64,000 nucleotides of DNA from Serripes groenlandicus (GCA_031761405.1 JASEVX010000013.1:42639674-42703673), one strand, 5' to 3'; numbered from the stretch's first letter, positions 33,379 through 45,407 are shown. The notes: generated by a model not told the origin, from the sequence alone. Made by a program: numbers and translations.

Positions 33379-35084
33379 ATGGCTGAAGCGAATACTGCTG
33401 GACACAGTAACATGTCAGATGAAGACCCAACAAGGATGTGTGATCCTTGTAAGTTCCGTGGGGTAAACACACACGCAGGGATATTCTGTCAGGTCTGTTC
33501 AGAATTTTTATGCGACACTTGTGAAGAATTCCATCGAAGTTTGAGAGCGACACGGGATCACGAGCTTAAACCCTTCGACGTGTCGAAGAGAATGTCTATA
33601 AAACAGAAGTCATTGATTTCTTCCATAATGACGTGCACAGCCCATGATTTAGCCCTTACACTGTTATGTTTCAAACATGATGTAGCCATATGCGATCGTT
33701 GCATTTCAATCAAACACAGACGATGTGAAACAAAGATGTTGAAAGAGGTTGTACGTGAAACAAAGACCAAAACTGAGGTTGAATTATTTTTAGAGAAGAT
33801 CAGGTCCTTAAGTAAAGAGATCACAGAACTTAAAGATTTAAGAGAAAGGGATAAGCGACAGATACTGAAGTGCTGCGGGGAATCTAAACAGGACATTATT
33901 GAATTGAAAAGAAGAGTTATTGAATGGATTGAGAAATTGGCGAAAGATATGGAGGACAATATTTGTGACATAGAAGAGAAGCTAACGTCTGAAGCTGAAA
34001 ACGATATTAAAGCAACAAACGAGATGAGCGGCCAACTAAAAGAAACTATTGATTCTTTTGAATGTCTTGGCAATGCAGATCAAGAAGCAGCGTTTGTCCT
34101 GACGAAGAAAGAGAAATACAAACTCGACGAAGGAAAAGAAGCGAAAGACGATATACTGAAGGAGATAAAACCAGTCAAGCTAGATTTTCACAAGTCCGAC
34201 AAACTCGTCACCCTAATTTCCGAAGTAACCTCAATGGGTACATTCAAATTGATGATTCAAGTATTTGTGTCCAACAAATTTCATCGGACGATTTTCGAAT
34301 CTGTCTTCCGCAAATATCGTCGTTAACAAGAAGAGCCATTAATATTGGGTCAACTAGTCGTGTCACGGGATGCGTGTTTATGCCAGATGGGCGATTAGTT
34401 GTTTGTGAAGGTAATGGAAGTCATTTGGTCAAGGTCTTTTCCGAAGACTTCAAAATACAAAACGAGATGAAAATTGCCTCTGTATGGGATGTGGCGGTTG
34501 TATCCGAGAACCAGGTCATCGTGAGTCAAAGAGACGAAAAATGTCTTCTATTCTTGAATATTTTCGGTGCCATTGCGAAGGGAAAATCAATTTTAGTCGG
34601 AATTAATTGTTATGGTGTTGACTATAAAAATGATAGAATATACGTCACGTGCCATGATAATACAGGACGAGGGGGAACGGTAAAGATACTGACAATGACT
34701 GGTGATACTGTGAACACGTTCATCGTTAGTCAGGGACATCCTTTATACCTAGCTGTCAACAGTACCGGTGACAGAATCGTTGTGAGTAAGTATACACATG
34801 GCATGCAGTGTATTGATAGCACTGGAACTACACTGTACACATATTCTGACAGTCAGCTTAGTGGTAGTCATTGTTTGTTGTTTGACTCGTATAACAACTT
34901 CATGGTGTGTGGATATACGTCTAACAATCTACACGTGGTGAATAGTGACGGTACCAAACAGAAGATTATCTTAACATCTAAGGATGGAATTAACCTGCCG
35001 TATTGTCTGGCGTACAGACCCAGTGATAAGACACTCGTTATAGGACAGCTATTGACATCACCCTTGGTGTTTAAACTCAATTAA
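33379..35084 (+). pseudogene. Frameshifted TRIM-like paralogue
   Basis: This is a close copy of the gene at 13872-15578, 1706 bp long against 1707. Both B-boxes keep all zinc ligands, and the coiled coil (33379-34247, residues 1-290) is open. At 34241-34251 'ttcaaattgatgat' replaces 'ttcaaaacagatgat', a net loss of one base, so the frame ends at 34326. The beta-propeller continues in the next frame to the stop at 35084 with no further stop. Two other indels are in-frame (a 3-bp loss near 33652, a 3-bp gain near 34355). The lack of other lesions means the break is recent, or is an assembly or read error, or that the first 315 residues are made as a propeller-less B-box protein. The same splice acceptor precedes the ATG. 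The 3' flank has lost the segment holding the first AATAAA of copy 1. Confidence 0.85.
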
Positions 35085-35859
35085 AACTAAACATCTCGTA
35101 CAATGTCTAAAAAATGTATTCATTCAGACCCGATGATACATCTTTAAGTTGCTGCGTGTATCGAGATTTCCGATTTAGAAATGTTTCTTCAAAAAGTGTA
35201 ATTGATTGGGTTTCTGCGAAAACAAACCGTTAGGCATTTGCTACCAGTGAAGATATAGATGAGCCAGCCCCAGACAAGCCTTTTACCACATCTGTAATAC
35301 TAACGTTAAGGTTGGTTTTCGGAAGGCACAGTTCAATAAGTGATTTTATAGCCGTACAGTGTAAAACCAAATAAAATGCAAATCCTTCATCATGAATTTA
35401 TTATATATAACTGGCATGCTTGTAATGACTGAGTCAATATATTAGATTTGAATAGAAGCACAATTTTAAAACTATCAAACTAAACGTGTTATATTTAGAA
35501 AGAAATACATATTATTCTTTATATAAGTTCATGTCAGTGTAATTATTAAGTTATGTGACCAAAAAAACCAGTTCTGTCATATCCCATTTCAACAAAAGTT
35601 TTTAGCTGCGATAACAATTCTGAATTAGAATATAGCTTAACAGCTTAACCTGAAACACTAAACGATATATATTAATTAGAGCTTTACGCAATTTTGAGCG
35701 GTATTTCAGTGATTTCACGGCGTTCAGTTGACATAGGGTACTTTTGTGTCTTTCTAACACCGATACTCAGCACATCATTCTTCCCGAGAAACAGGCTACA
35801 ACACATACTTTTAAGCCTATTGGAGGAAGACCAATGACACGTGTCACAATGTCACGTGT

Positions 35860-38127
35860 GACGTTCTTCAAGAACCAACTTTCTGTATTTACTGTCAGTT
35901 TATACCCAGATCAGCCTGCACATCCGTTCAGTTTGATCTGACAATGCGGACCTCTGCGAAAACCAACCAATAGGCATTAACTGCCAGTATAGACACGGAT
36001 CAGCCAGCAATCCATTATGTGTGATCTGACCGTGTGGCTTTCTGCGAAAACCAACTTATAGGTATTTACTGCCAGTATAGACCCAGATCAGCCTGCATAT
36101 CCGTTCTGTCGGATCTGACCATGTGGCTTTCTGCGAAAACCAACTTATAGGTATTTACTGACAGTATAGATCCAGATCAGCCTGCATATCCGTTCTGTCG
36201 GATCTGACCGTGTGGCGTTCTGCGAAAACCAATTAATGGGTATTTACTGCCAATATAGACTCATATCACCCAGCACATCAGTTCAGCGTGATCTGACCGT
36301 GTGGCTTTCTGCAAAAAACAACCAATAGACATTTTGCTGCCATAATAGAACCAGAACATCTGTTAAGTCTCATCTGACCGTGTGGCGTTCTGCAAGAAAA
36401 CAACCAATAGGCATTTTTCTGCCATAATAGAACCAGAACATCTGTTAAGTCTCATCTGACCGTGTGGCTTTCTGCAAAAAACAACCAATAGGCATTTTGC
36501 TGCCATAATAGAACCAGAACATCTGTTAAGTCTCATCTGACCGTGTGGCGTTCTGCAAGAAAACAACCAATAGGCATTTTTCTGCCATAATAGAACCAGA
36601 ACATCTGTTAAGTCTCATCTGACCGTGTGGCGTTCTGCAAAAAACAACCAATAGGCATTTTTCTGCCATAATAGAACCAGAACATCTGTTAAGTCTCATC
36701 TGACCGTACGGCGCTTTGCGAAAACAACTAATAGACATTTACTGTCAGTATACACTTAGATTAGCAAGTATAACCAACTAATAGTCATTTACTGCCACTC
36801 TAGACAGCCACTATATACATAGATCAGCCTGCACATCCGTACAGTCTGATCCGAACGTGTGGCACTTACTGTCAGTATAGACACTAGGTGAAGGTTAGGT
36901 TATATGACGGTTAGATATTCACTTTACCAAATATATGAGCGGCGAGCCTCGAAAACCAACCAATAGGTAGTTACTGCCAGCATAGACACTAGGTAAAGGT
37001 TAGGTTAGGTTATATGATGGTAAGATATTCATTTTACCAAATATATGAGCAGCGCTCTACGTAAACCAAACAATAGGTAGTTACTGCCAGCATAGACACT
37101 AGGTAAAGGTTAGGTTATATGACGGTTAGATATTCACTTTACCAAATATATGAGCGGCGCTCTACGTCAACCAACCAATAGGTTTTTACTTTTGGTATAG
37201 ACTCAGATCAGCCAACACATCCGTTCAGTCTGATCCGAACGTGTTTCAAGCTGTGAAAGCCAACCAATAGGTATTTACTGCCAGCATAGACACTAGGTAA
37301 AGGTTAGGTTATATGACTTAAATATTCACTTTACCAAATATATGAGCGGCGCTCCTCGAAAACCAACCAATAGGTATGTACTGCGTGTATATACTCAGAT
37401 CAGCCAGCACATCCGTTCAGCCTGATCCGACATGCGACGCTCCGCGAAAACCAACCAATAGGCATTTACTGCCAGTATAGACTCAGATCAGCAAATATAT
37501 CCATTCAGTATGATTCGACCGTGCGGCGCTCTGCGAAAACCAACCAATAGGTTTATTACAGACAGTATACACACATATCAGCAAGTATATCTGTTTGGTC
37601 TGATCCGACCATGCGACGCTCCGCGAAAACCAACCAATAGTTTGTTACTGACAGTATACAATCAGATCAGCAAGTATATCCATTCAGTCTGATACGACTG
37701 TGCGGCGATCTGCGAAAAACAACCAATAGGCATTTACTGCCAGTATATAACCAGATATGCAACCACATGCATTTAGTATGATCCGACCTTGCGATGCTCC
37801 GCGAGTATATCCGTTCAGTTTGATCCGACCATGCGACGCTTCGCGAAAACCAACCACAGGCATTTATTGCCAGTAAAGACATAGATCAACCAGCATATAC
37901 GTTCATTCTGATGTGACATTGCGGCACTCTGCGTAAACAAACCAATAGGCATTTACTAGATCAGCAAGTATATACTTTCAATCGGATCCGACATTGCGGC
38001 GTTCTGCGTAAAATAACCATTAGGCATTTACTGCCAGTATAGAACCAGATCAACCATCACATACGTTTAGTCTGATCCGACCGTGCGGCGCTCTGCGAAA
38101 ACCAACCAATAGACATTTACTGCCAGT
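35860..38127. repeat. ~89-bp satellite, diverged array 2
   Basis: The unit plan is that of 16800-18905. A local sub-array at 36320-36720 has a shorter 81-82-bp unit ('ctgccataatagaaccagaa', 'catctgttaagtctcatctg'), five near-identical copies alternating between 'ggcgttctgcaagaaaacaa' and 'ggctttctgcaaaaaacaa' endings. Minus-strand frames at 36363-36738 arise from this repeat. Confidence 0.88.
36873..37350. repeat. Chimeric satellite units, second site
   Basis: Four ~105-bp hybrid units contain 'gacactaggtaaaggttagg' and 'gatattcactttaccaaata', like those at 17512-17965. One has an internal duplication of 'ttagg' (~37000), another has lost 'cggttag' (~37317). Confidence 0.75.
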
Positions 38128-38131
38128 ATAA

Positions 38132-38799
38132 TGTTATGCTGCGATTTCTGGGTTTAAGAATGTTATATAACTCCACGAAAAGTTCAATAAAGTTTAATTA
38201 TCACTTAAAACAGCTACAGATATTGGCACTCGAACAATTTAAGATATATGTAACACAAAATATCTAAGTCACTTGAACTCAAGTTGTTAATAACTATGTA
38301 TCTGGAACTCCCAAAGTATGAATCAAAGTCAAGGTACTCCTTGTAATAATTGCTGTTTTTCAATACTAGAATGTCAATTTATGGAAAATTTACTTCAAAA
38401 CATCAACTTCGGTGTTATTAACTGACCAACCAAATAACATGATTAATTAACTCAATATTAGCCATTAGATAGAAATATAACAAATAAGACAAGCCGTGTC
38501 AATCACTGCTAAAACAGCTCAAGGTGACATATGGCATTGATAACATCTATTGTTAACTTTCCAGTCGAAATGTCGGAGGAAGGGGATATAATTAAGTAAG
38601 GTTGATTGAATAACAATTACATATCAAAACTTAACAAACATAAAATATCCTTTCGATGTTTCTTAACACGCCATTTTGACGGCATGATTTAAACTTGTAA
38701 CATATTTCAATTAGTAATCAACATTCAAATAATACATAATTAAGAGCTAAAGTCATAGTGAAATGCAAGAACTAAATTGTCCAATATAACGGCATAACA
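38132..38799. mobile_element. 668-bp terminal-inverted-repeat element inside the satellite
   Basis: The satellite is interrupted between 'gccagtataa' and 'ataaactcagatcagcc'. The insert begins TGTTATGC and ends GCATAACA, exact inverted ends, with ATAA on each side (38128-38131 and 38800-38803) as a probable target-site duplication. The interior is AT-rich and shows no protein frame, so it is non-autonomous. The superfamily is not determined. Confidence 0.7.
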
Positions 38800-38803
38800 A
38801 TAA

Positions 38804-39760
38804 ACTCAGATCAGCCAGTGCATCCGTTCAGTCTTACCTGACTGTTTCGGCGCTCTGCGACAGTATAGACACGGTCTGTAGACATTTACAGACAATATAG
38901 ACAGTACAGCTACAGACAGTATAGCCACAGATTGTATAGATATTATAGCCACAGACAGTATAGACAGTATAGCCACAGTCTGATCCGACCGTAAGGTGCT
39001 CTCCGAAAACCACCCAATATACATTTACTGAAGTCAATAACCAGATCAACCAGTGCATTCGTTCAGTCCGATTCGACCGTGTGGCGCTCTGCGAAAACCA
39101 CCCAATATACATTTACTGAAGTCAATAAGCAGATTAACCAGTGCATTCGTTCAGTCTGATACGACCGTGTGGCGCTCTCCGAAAACCAACCAATATACAT
39201 TTACTGAAAAAAATAACAAGATCAGCCAGTGCATTCGTACTGTCTGATTCGACCGTGTGGCGCTCGGCGAAGGCCACCCATTATAAATTTACTGACATAC
39301 GTTCAGTCTGATCCGACCATGCGCCACAGTGCGTATACGAACCAATATGCATTTGCTGACAGTATAGACACATATCAGCGAGCAAATCCGTTCAGACTGA
39401 TACGACCGTGTGGCGCTCTGCAAAAAACAACCAATAGGCATTTGCTGCCAGAATAGACCCAGAACATCTGTTCAGTCCCATCTGACCGTACGGCGCTCTG
39501 CGAAAACAACTAATAGACATTTACTGTCAGTATACACTTAGATTAGCAAGTATATCCGTTCAGTCTGATCCGATCGTGATGAGCTCTGCGAAAACAAACC
39601 AATATACATTTACTGCCAGTATAGACCAAATTCAGACAGCACGTCTGTTCAGTTTGATCCGATCGTACGGCGCTCTGCAAAAGCCAACCAGTAGGCATTT
39701 ACTGACAATTTAGGACCAGATCAGCCAGTACATCTGTTCAGTCTGAATTGAAAACCAGCC
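38804..39760. repeat. ~89-bp satellite, diverged array 3
   Basis: It continues the array on the other side of the 668-bp insert. A stretch at 38870-38970 is a local run of short 'acagacagtatagac/cagtatagccaca' repeats derived from one part of the unit. Several units near 39010-39200 read 'ccacccaatatacatttact' and 'gaagtcaataa'. Confidence 0.8.
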
Positions 39761-41150
39761 AATACGCATTTACTGTCAGTATAGACCCAGATCAGTCAGG
39801 TCATCTGTTTAGTCCTATCAGACCGTGCTGTTATCTATTAGAAACCAACCAATACGCATTTACTGCTAGTATAGACCCAAATCAGCCAGTAGATCTGTTC
39901 AATATAATCAAACCGTGCAGCGCTCTGCGAAAACCAGCCAATACGCATGTACTGCTAGTATAGACCCAGATCAGTCAGTAGATCTGTTCAATATAATCAA
40001 TCCGTGCAGCGCTCTGCGAAAACCAGCCAATACGCATGTACTGCTAGTATAGACCCAGATCAGTCAGTAGATCTGTTCAATATAATCAAACCGTGCAGCG
40101 CTCTGCGAAAACCAGCCAATACGCATTTACTGCTAGTATAGACCCAGATCAGTCAGTAGATCTGTTCAATATAATCAATCCGTGCAGCGCTCTGCGAAAA
40201 CCAGCCAATACGCATTTACTGCTAGTATAGACCCAGATCAGTCAGTAGATTTGTTCAATATAATCAAACCGTGCAGCGCTCTGCGAAAACCAGCCAATAC
40301 GCATTTACTGCTAGTATAGACCCAGATCAGTCAGTAGATCTGTTCAATATAATCAAACCGTGCAGCGCTCTGCGAAAACCAGCCAATACGCATTTACTGC
40401 TAGTATAGACCCAGATCAGTCAGTAGATCTGTTCAATATAATCAATCCGTGCAGCGCTCTGCGAAAACCAGCCAATACGCATTTACTGCTAGTATAGACC
40501 CAGATCAGTCAGTAGATTTGTTCAATATAATCAAACCGTGCAGCGCTCTGCGAAAACCAGCCAATACGCATTTACTGCTAGTATAGACCCAGATCAGTCA
40601 GTAGATCTGTTCAATATAATCAATCCGTGCAGCGCTCTGCGAAAACCAGCCAATACGCATTTACTGCTAGTATAGACCCAGATCAGTCAGTAGATTTGTT
40701 CAATATAATCAAACCGTGCAGCGCTCTGCGAAAACCAGCCAATACGCATTTACTGCTAGTATAGACCCAGATCAGTCAGTAGATCTGTTCAATATAATCA
40801 AACCGTGCAGCGCTCTGCGAAAACCAGCCAATACGCATTTACTGCTAGTATAGACCCAGATCAGTCAGTAGATCTGTTCAATATAATCAATCCGTGCAGC
40901 GCTCTGCGAAAACCAGCCAATACGCATGTACTGCTAGTATAGACCCAGATCAGTCAGTAGATCTGTTCAATATAATCAATCCGTGCAGCGCTCTGCGAAA
41001 ACCAGCCAATACGCATTTACTGCTAGTATAGACCCAGATCAGTCAGTAGATCTGTTCAATATAATTAAACCGTGCAGCGCTCTGCGAAAACCAGCCAATA
41101 CGCATTTACTGCTAGTATAGTTCCAGATCAGTCAGCGCATTTGTTTAGTC
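39760..41150. repeat. Homogenised 89-bp satellite array
   Basis: Fourteen consecutive units from 39934 (period exactly 89) have the plan 'ccagccaatacgcatttact', 'gctagtatagacccagatca', 'gtcagtagatctgttcaata', 'taatcaaaccgtgcagcg' and 'ctctgcgaaaa'. Units differ mainly at three sites: catgtact/catttact, gatctg/gatttg and caatccg/caaaccg. This is far more uniform than the surrounding arrays and marks a recent local expansion. Block D copy 1 has no equivalent homogenised run. Confidence 0.95.
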
Positions 41151-41349
41151 CAATCAGACCGTGCTGTAATCTGTTAAAACCAACCAATATGCATTTACTG
41201 CCAGTATAGACCCAGATCAGCCTACACGTTTGTTCAGTCTTTTCAGACCCTTGTGGCGCTTTTTGAACACCATGTTATAGACATTTGCTGACAGTAAAGA
41301 CCCTGATCAGGCAGTACATTTGTTCAGACTGATCTGACCGTGTGACACT

Positions 41350-42240
41350 ATGCAAAAAACTATCAATTATAGTTGCACTGACGCCGCATACGACTTCCCG
41401 ACCTCGCAAAGCGTATGGTTGCACTCTATAGGTTTTGACTACTAATCGTAGGTTGTAATCTTGCACTAAAACCGGTCGACTGGCACCTCTTTGGTCGAAA
41501 ATCACTATTTCCACTATTAGGGCATTTGGACACCAAACACTTACTGTAAGTTGTGCACTGACGCCGCAAACGGTTTTACCACTACTCGCAAAGTGTATGT
41601 ATAGTTGCATTCTATAGGTAGTTATTACTAATCGTAGGTTGTAGTCTGGCATAAAAACCGGTTTAAAGGCACCGTTTTGAACGAAAAATACTATTTCCAC
41701 TATAGGGCCATTTGGACACCAAAACTCATCTATTGTTGCACTGACGCCGAATACGACTTCCTGACTACTCGCAAAGTGTATATTTGCACTATTTAGGTCC
41801 TGACTACTATTCGTAGGTTGTAGTCTATTCATATACTCATCCAATCAGCCACAATACATTGCTATATTACTAACGAGCAATTGAGCAATGGCCAGTTTTC
41901 TGATAAGGCCACTATTCACAGACCACTCTTATTATTCTACTTTGGAATTTAGAATATTCTACAAATCTAGATCGAGCATAGGAACGTACTGATGGCATTC
42001 ATAATGTAAACAAGATTGATTGATTCGACTTTCACTAATAGCAGCACTGACCTAGAATACGTCTTCCCGACTATTCGCAAAGTGTATAGTTGCATTTTTT
42101 AAGTCCCGACTACTAATCGTAGGTTGTAGTCTGGCACAAAAACCGGTCAACTGACACGTTAGTATTCATATACTCATCCAATCAGTCCACAATACATTGC
42201 TATAGTACCCTAACGAGCAATTGCGTCATGAACACGTTTT
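41350..42240. repeat. ~180-bp repeat region 2
   Basis: Units start near 41380, 41559, 41738 and 42045 with 'gcactgacgccg', 'cgcaaagtgtat' and 'actactaatcgtaggttgta'. The partner is 18905-19640, with at least one more unit here. It creates a 189-codon minus frame (41275-41844) of internally repeated sequence without a recognisable domain, which I do not call a gene. Confidence 0.8.
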
Positions 42241-42379
42241 CTGATAGGGCAAATATTCACCAACCATTATTCTTCTACTTTGAAATTTAGAATATTCTAA
42301 AAAATTTGATCGAACACAGTAGCATACTGATGGCATTCAAAATGTAAACAAGATTGATTGAATTCGATTTTAACACTGT

Positions 42380-42610
42380 TTTTCAATGGCACTTCAGTTA
42401 TATCACGGCGGTCAGTTTTCCAAACGTATGTGTTCTGGCTGTGCTGCACAGCATTTCTCACATGCAGCTGGCTACGTTAAAAAATGTAGACTTTAAAGCC
42501 CATTGGTAGAATATAAATGCCGCTAGTCATAATGGGTTGTTTCAATCATCGGAAGTAATGAATGGCCAAGCCGGGGTTCGAACTCACGGTGCAATGATTG
42601 ATACATGTAG
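42380..42610 (-). mobile_element. SINE, type-1 head (block D copy 2)
   Basis: This is the partner of 19650-19875. The minus strand reads a tRNA-like head with 'gtgagttcgaaccccggctt', then 'cccattatgactag...', then the tail 'gccgtgatataactgaagtg'. Confidence 0.65.
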
Positions 42611-43169
42611 CCCCCGTCGTTACCAGAGTAGAACAGTAGAAACAGAACAGTATCCTTATTTCTCTCAGGTACAAATAATGTACAGCATGAGGAATAACAT
42701 TAAATACATACATTGTCATTATATAATTACAGTCACGTGAACAAGTGTTTATAACCAAGATATGGGAGATAAAATTGATTAGGCCTTTTCATCCTTTTGT
42801 TTTTAGAAGAAAAAAGAGCAGTATACATGATCGCCAAAAGTATATACACCAGACGAGCATTGATCAATTGGATTCTTTTTTTTTTTACAATTTAAGAATA
42901 TTAAATATAAAGGCGTGTGAATACAGGGGATTTGGACTCGGATGATTTTCATAGAAAAGAGATGCTAACAAACGTAAGGGAATAAATAGACACTTAAACA
43001 TCAGATAGAATTTGATAACATACGTATTTGCATAAACATTTACATGTATATGCATATACATATGTGACATTTAGGCCATCTAGCGCATTATATGGAAAGG
43101 GTAATCTATTGACAATTGTTCAGCTTTATTTAACTACTGTTCTTTGATTTATAGATATTTTCTATTATT

Positions 43170-43520
43170 AGTTCACCTAAGCACGAAGTGCAAGGTGAGC
43201 TTTTGTGATCACTCACCGTCCGGCGTCCGGCGTCGTCTGACCGTCTGTTAATAAGTTTCTACTTATGACTTCTACTAAAGCAATGGATTGATTTCACTAT
43301 TACTTCATAGGAATTTTCCTTAGGTGGTCCTCTTTTAAAGTTGTTCAAAGAATTTAATTCCAATTAGAAATTTGGTTGTTGCGGCATCAGTAAAGGGATA
43401 AAACTTTAAACATCTTCTTGTTTAAAAATGTACTGGCCTGATATACAGATAATCTGGTACAAATGTTCCTTGGGTTACCCTCTAGCAAGATTGATCAAAT
43501 AATTCCGATCCGTTGAAAAA
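43170..43520. repeat. Terminal-hairpin repeat starting AGTTCACC
   Basis: It begins with the hairpin 'agttcacctaagcacgaag' paired to 'tgcaaggtgagct', followed by 'cactcaccgtccggcgtccg'. It continues with 'ggaattttccttaggtggtc' and 'aaatgttccttgggttaccc' units. I recognise this as a very common bivalve dispersed repeat, from memory. The right end is uncertain. Confidence 0.6.
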
Positions 43521-43524
43521 CATT

Positions 43525-43569
43525 ACAACAACACTACTCTATGTTGTACGTACAGAGAGACGCGTGTAT
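43525..43569. repeat. 45-bp direct repeat, left copy
   Basis: It matches 44234-44278 at about 40 of 45 positions ('acaacaacactactctat' and 'acagagagacgcgtgtat'). The pair brackets ~660 bp just beyond the end of the tyrosine-recombinase frame. That is the position expected of the B1/B2 halves of split direct repeats in a Ngaro-type element. Confidence 0.6.
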
Positions 43570-44233
43570 TAGCAGTCGACACACATATATACATAAGGCA
43601 TAATTTTGTAATAAAAACATAACAGCAATATGAAAGAAATACATGTATATACCGCTACCCAGACATCAGTTACTGCGTATGGCAGACTCGCCCAGGAACA
43701 ACCAGAGATAAAACTAATAGTAAAAACTCTGGAAACCTGTGCCCATTTATTAAATGTCATGCCAAGAAATGTCGAACCCCATTTGCAGTAGTAATCCCTA
43801 ATATATCATTTAACAATGTATGAGTATACTCATATGTATTAAACTTTAAGTTCTCTCTATGTATAACTTATCAAACATAACTGAAATAAGAATACTGTCT
43901 AACAAAGATTTCCAAACACAAATAAACAAATTATTCCCTTCTCAAATAATATATAACATGTGATATTATTTCCATTGCAAGCATCTAACATGTGATATCA
44001 CCAAGAAATATCGATTTTTTTTTTTTTTTAATTTTAAAGATGCGACTGTCTCTGTCGATTGTCTCGCTAGAAGTGAATTCTCGAAACGCCCAAGATATAA
44101 ATAGCTATCACACATACATCTCGTGCGTATACAACACCAGTGTTGTAGCTTCCCTCCGTGATGACAAAGGTACTCAGCTATACGTTGTATCGTCGCGTAC
44201 CAGCAAGTCCTTACTTAGTTCGCTCAAAACATA

Positions 44234-44278
44234 ACAACAACACTACTCTATAATGTGCGTACAGAGAGACGCGTGTAT
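44234..44278. repeat. 45-bp direct repeat, right copy
   Basis: Partner of 43525-43569. It lies 77 bases past the recombinase stop codon (44355-44357 read on the minus strand). Confidence 0.6.
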
Positions 44279-44354
44279 AGACATACAAAGTCTAGGGGTG
44301 TTAACACAATCAAATTTGATACTAATATGGGTTTGTAAATAATATTTCTACAAA

Positions 44355-45114
44355 CTAAATGTTCAAAACCTTAGTCACAGACAATCTGTTCTCAATGCAA
44401 TCCTTTATATAACCATCATTAGCTATGTCAGTTTTCCACCGACCATGCCTTTTCAAACTACTTTCAGATATATAACTGAACTATTTGCTGCAAATGTAAC
44501 CCCTCTTGCACTCAGGGAATGGGTACCCAGTTTCAAATCCGGTGCAACCATTTTAAGTTTCTTTACTATAGTTTTTCTAGCTCTGGTATAACTTAATTGC
44601 TTATTCTTAATAAGAGTTACTGTATTTTTTTTAACAGAACCACGGCTTAAATAAATAATCATCCGAACATGAAGAGATACCGACTGCATTCATATATCTA
44701 TATAACAATGATAAAGCACACGCTTCTGAGACACCTTTCTGATCTTTATGACTACGTGATCTTTGTTGAAATTAACATCGTTACATCGTAATTCGGTTAC
44801 ATCGCTAATACGAAGAAAACCGGCGTATACTAACCTGATCATACACAATTAGTGTACATAAAACACAAATTCCTCAACATATCAGAAGTTAAAATGTCTT
44901 TCTTTTGAACTGGTTTTGAATTGTTAAGCTTGGCACATTCTAATAAATGTTTCACAATGCTACTTTCAGTCGGATTAACAAGATCGTTAATGGTATGTGC
45001 CCACTTAATACCGTAATATGCTGACTTAATTACACTAACTGATTTCCCCTCGTCCAAAAGCGACGTGAAAAACATGGCTACACTAATTGGCAGCGCGGGC
45101 TTTGACACTAACAT
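44355..45114 (-). pseudogene. DIRS/Ngaro-type tyrosine recombinase, decayed
   Basis: Read on the minus strand in several frames. 45114-44839 gives an N-terminal SAM-like region (KPALPISVAMFFTSLLDEG, then VKHLLECAKLNN). About 44815-44716 gives the first box GFLRISDVTEL with its arginine, then DHVVIKIRKV. 44689-44453 gives LSYTRARKTIVKKLK, then GTHSLSARGVTFAAN. After a one-base shift, about 44450-44355 gives KRHGRWKTD, then NDGYIKD with the nucleophilic tyrosine, and a stop. Family members have HSLRAGG at the second box; here the catalytic arginine is serine. Stops and shifts between the pieces also make it inactive. Such enzymes integrate circular retroelement DNA. Confidence 0.78.
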
Positions 45115-45407
45115 AAGCTGAAAACAGAATTTTTAAATCATAACAAAACAGCTCTTGTACTATCGATCTGCACTCCTGCCTTATCTAATTTTAGGGTTTG
45201 CTTCAAACCAATACCTGTCAATATATAAATAATGGCTAATTAAATATCTTCAAACACCAAATTCAAAGCCAACATATCACATGTCAATGGGTGCTTTTTC
45301 GACCTAGATTTACAAAATCTTTCACTAATAGCTTGAATCCTCCGTTCTCATTAACTAGTTGTGGCCACAATAGCGCACTCTTCCATTTCGGTACTATCAA
45401 AGTACTG

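Larger units (their letters stand above)
33125..43169. repeat. Duplicated block D, copy 2 (pseudogene plus expanded satellite)
   Basis: This is the partner of 13605-20195. The gene region is about 90 percent similar by eye. The satellite portion is more than twice as long as in copy 1 and is split by a 668-bp inserted element. Homology ends at 'attattag' (43170), where a new repeat starts. Confidence 0.8.

Noticed and set aside
39934..41150. CRISPR array
   Set aside because: The 89-bp units are contiguous with no unique spacers, and the context is eukaryotic.
41275..41844. 189-codon minus-strand frame
   Set aside because: It is built from the ~180-bp repeat, with the same peptide words recurring, and is not kept in the partner region at 18905-19640.
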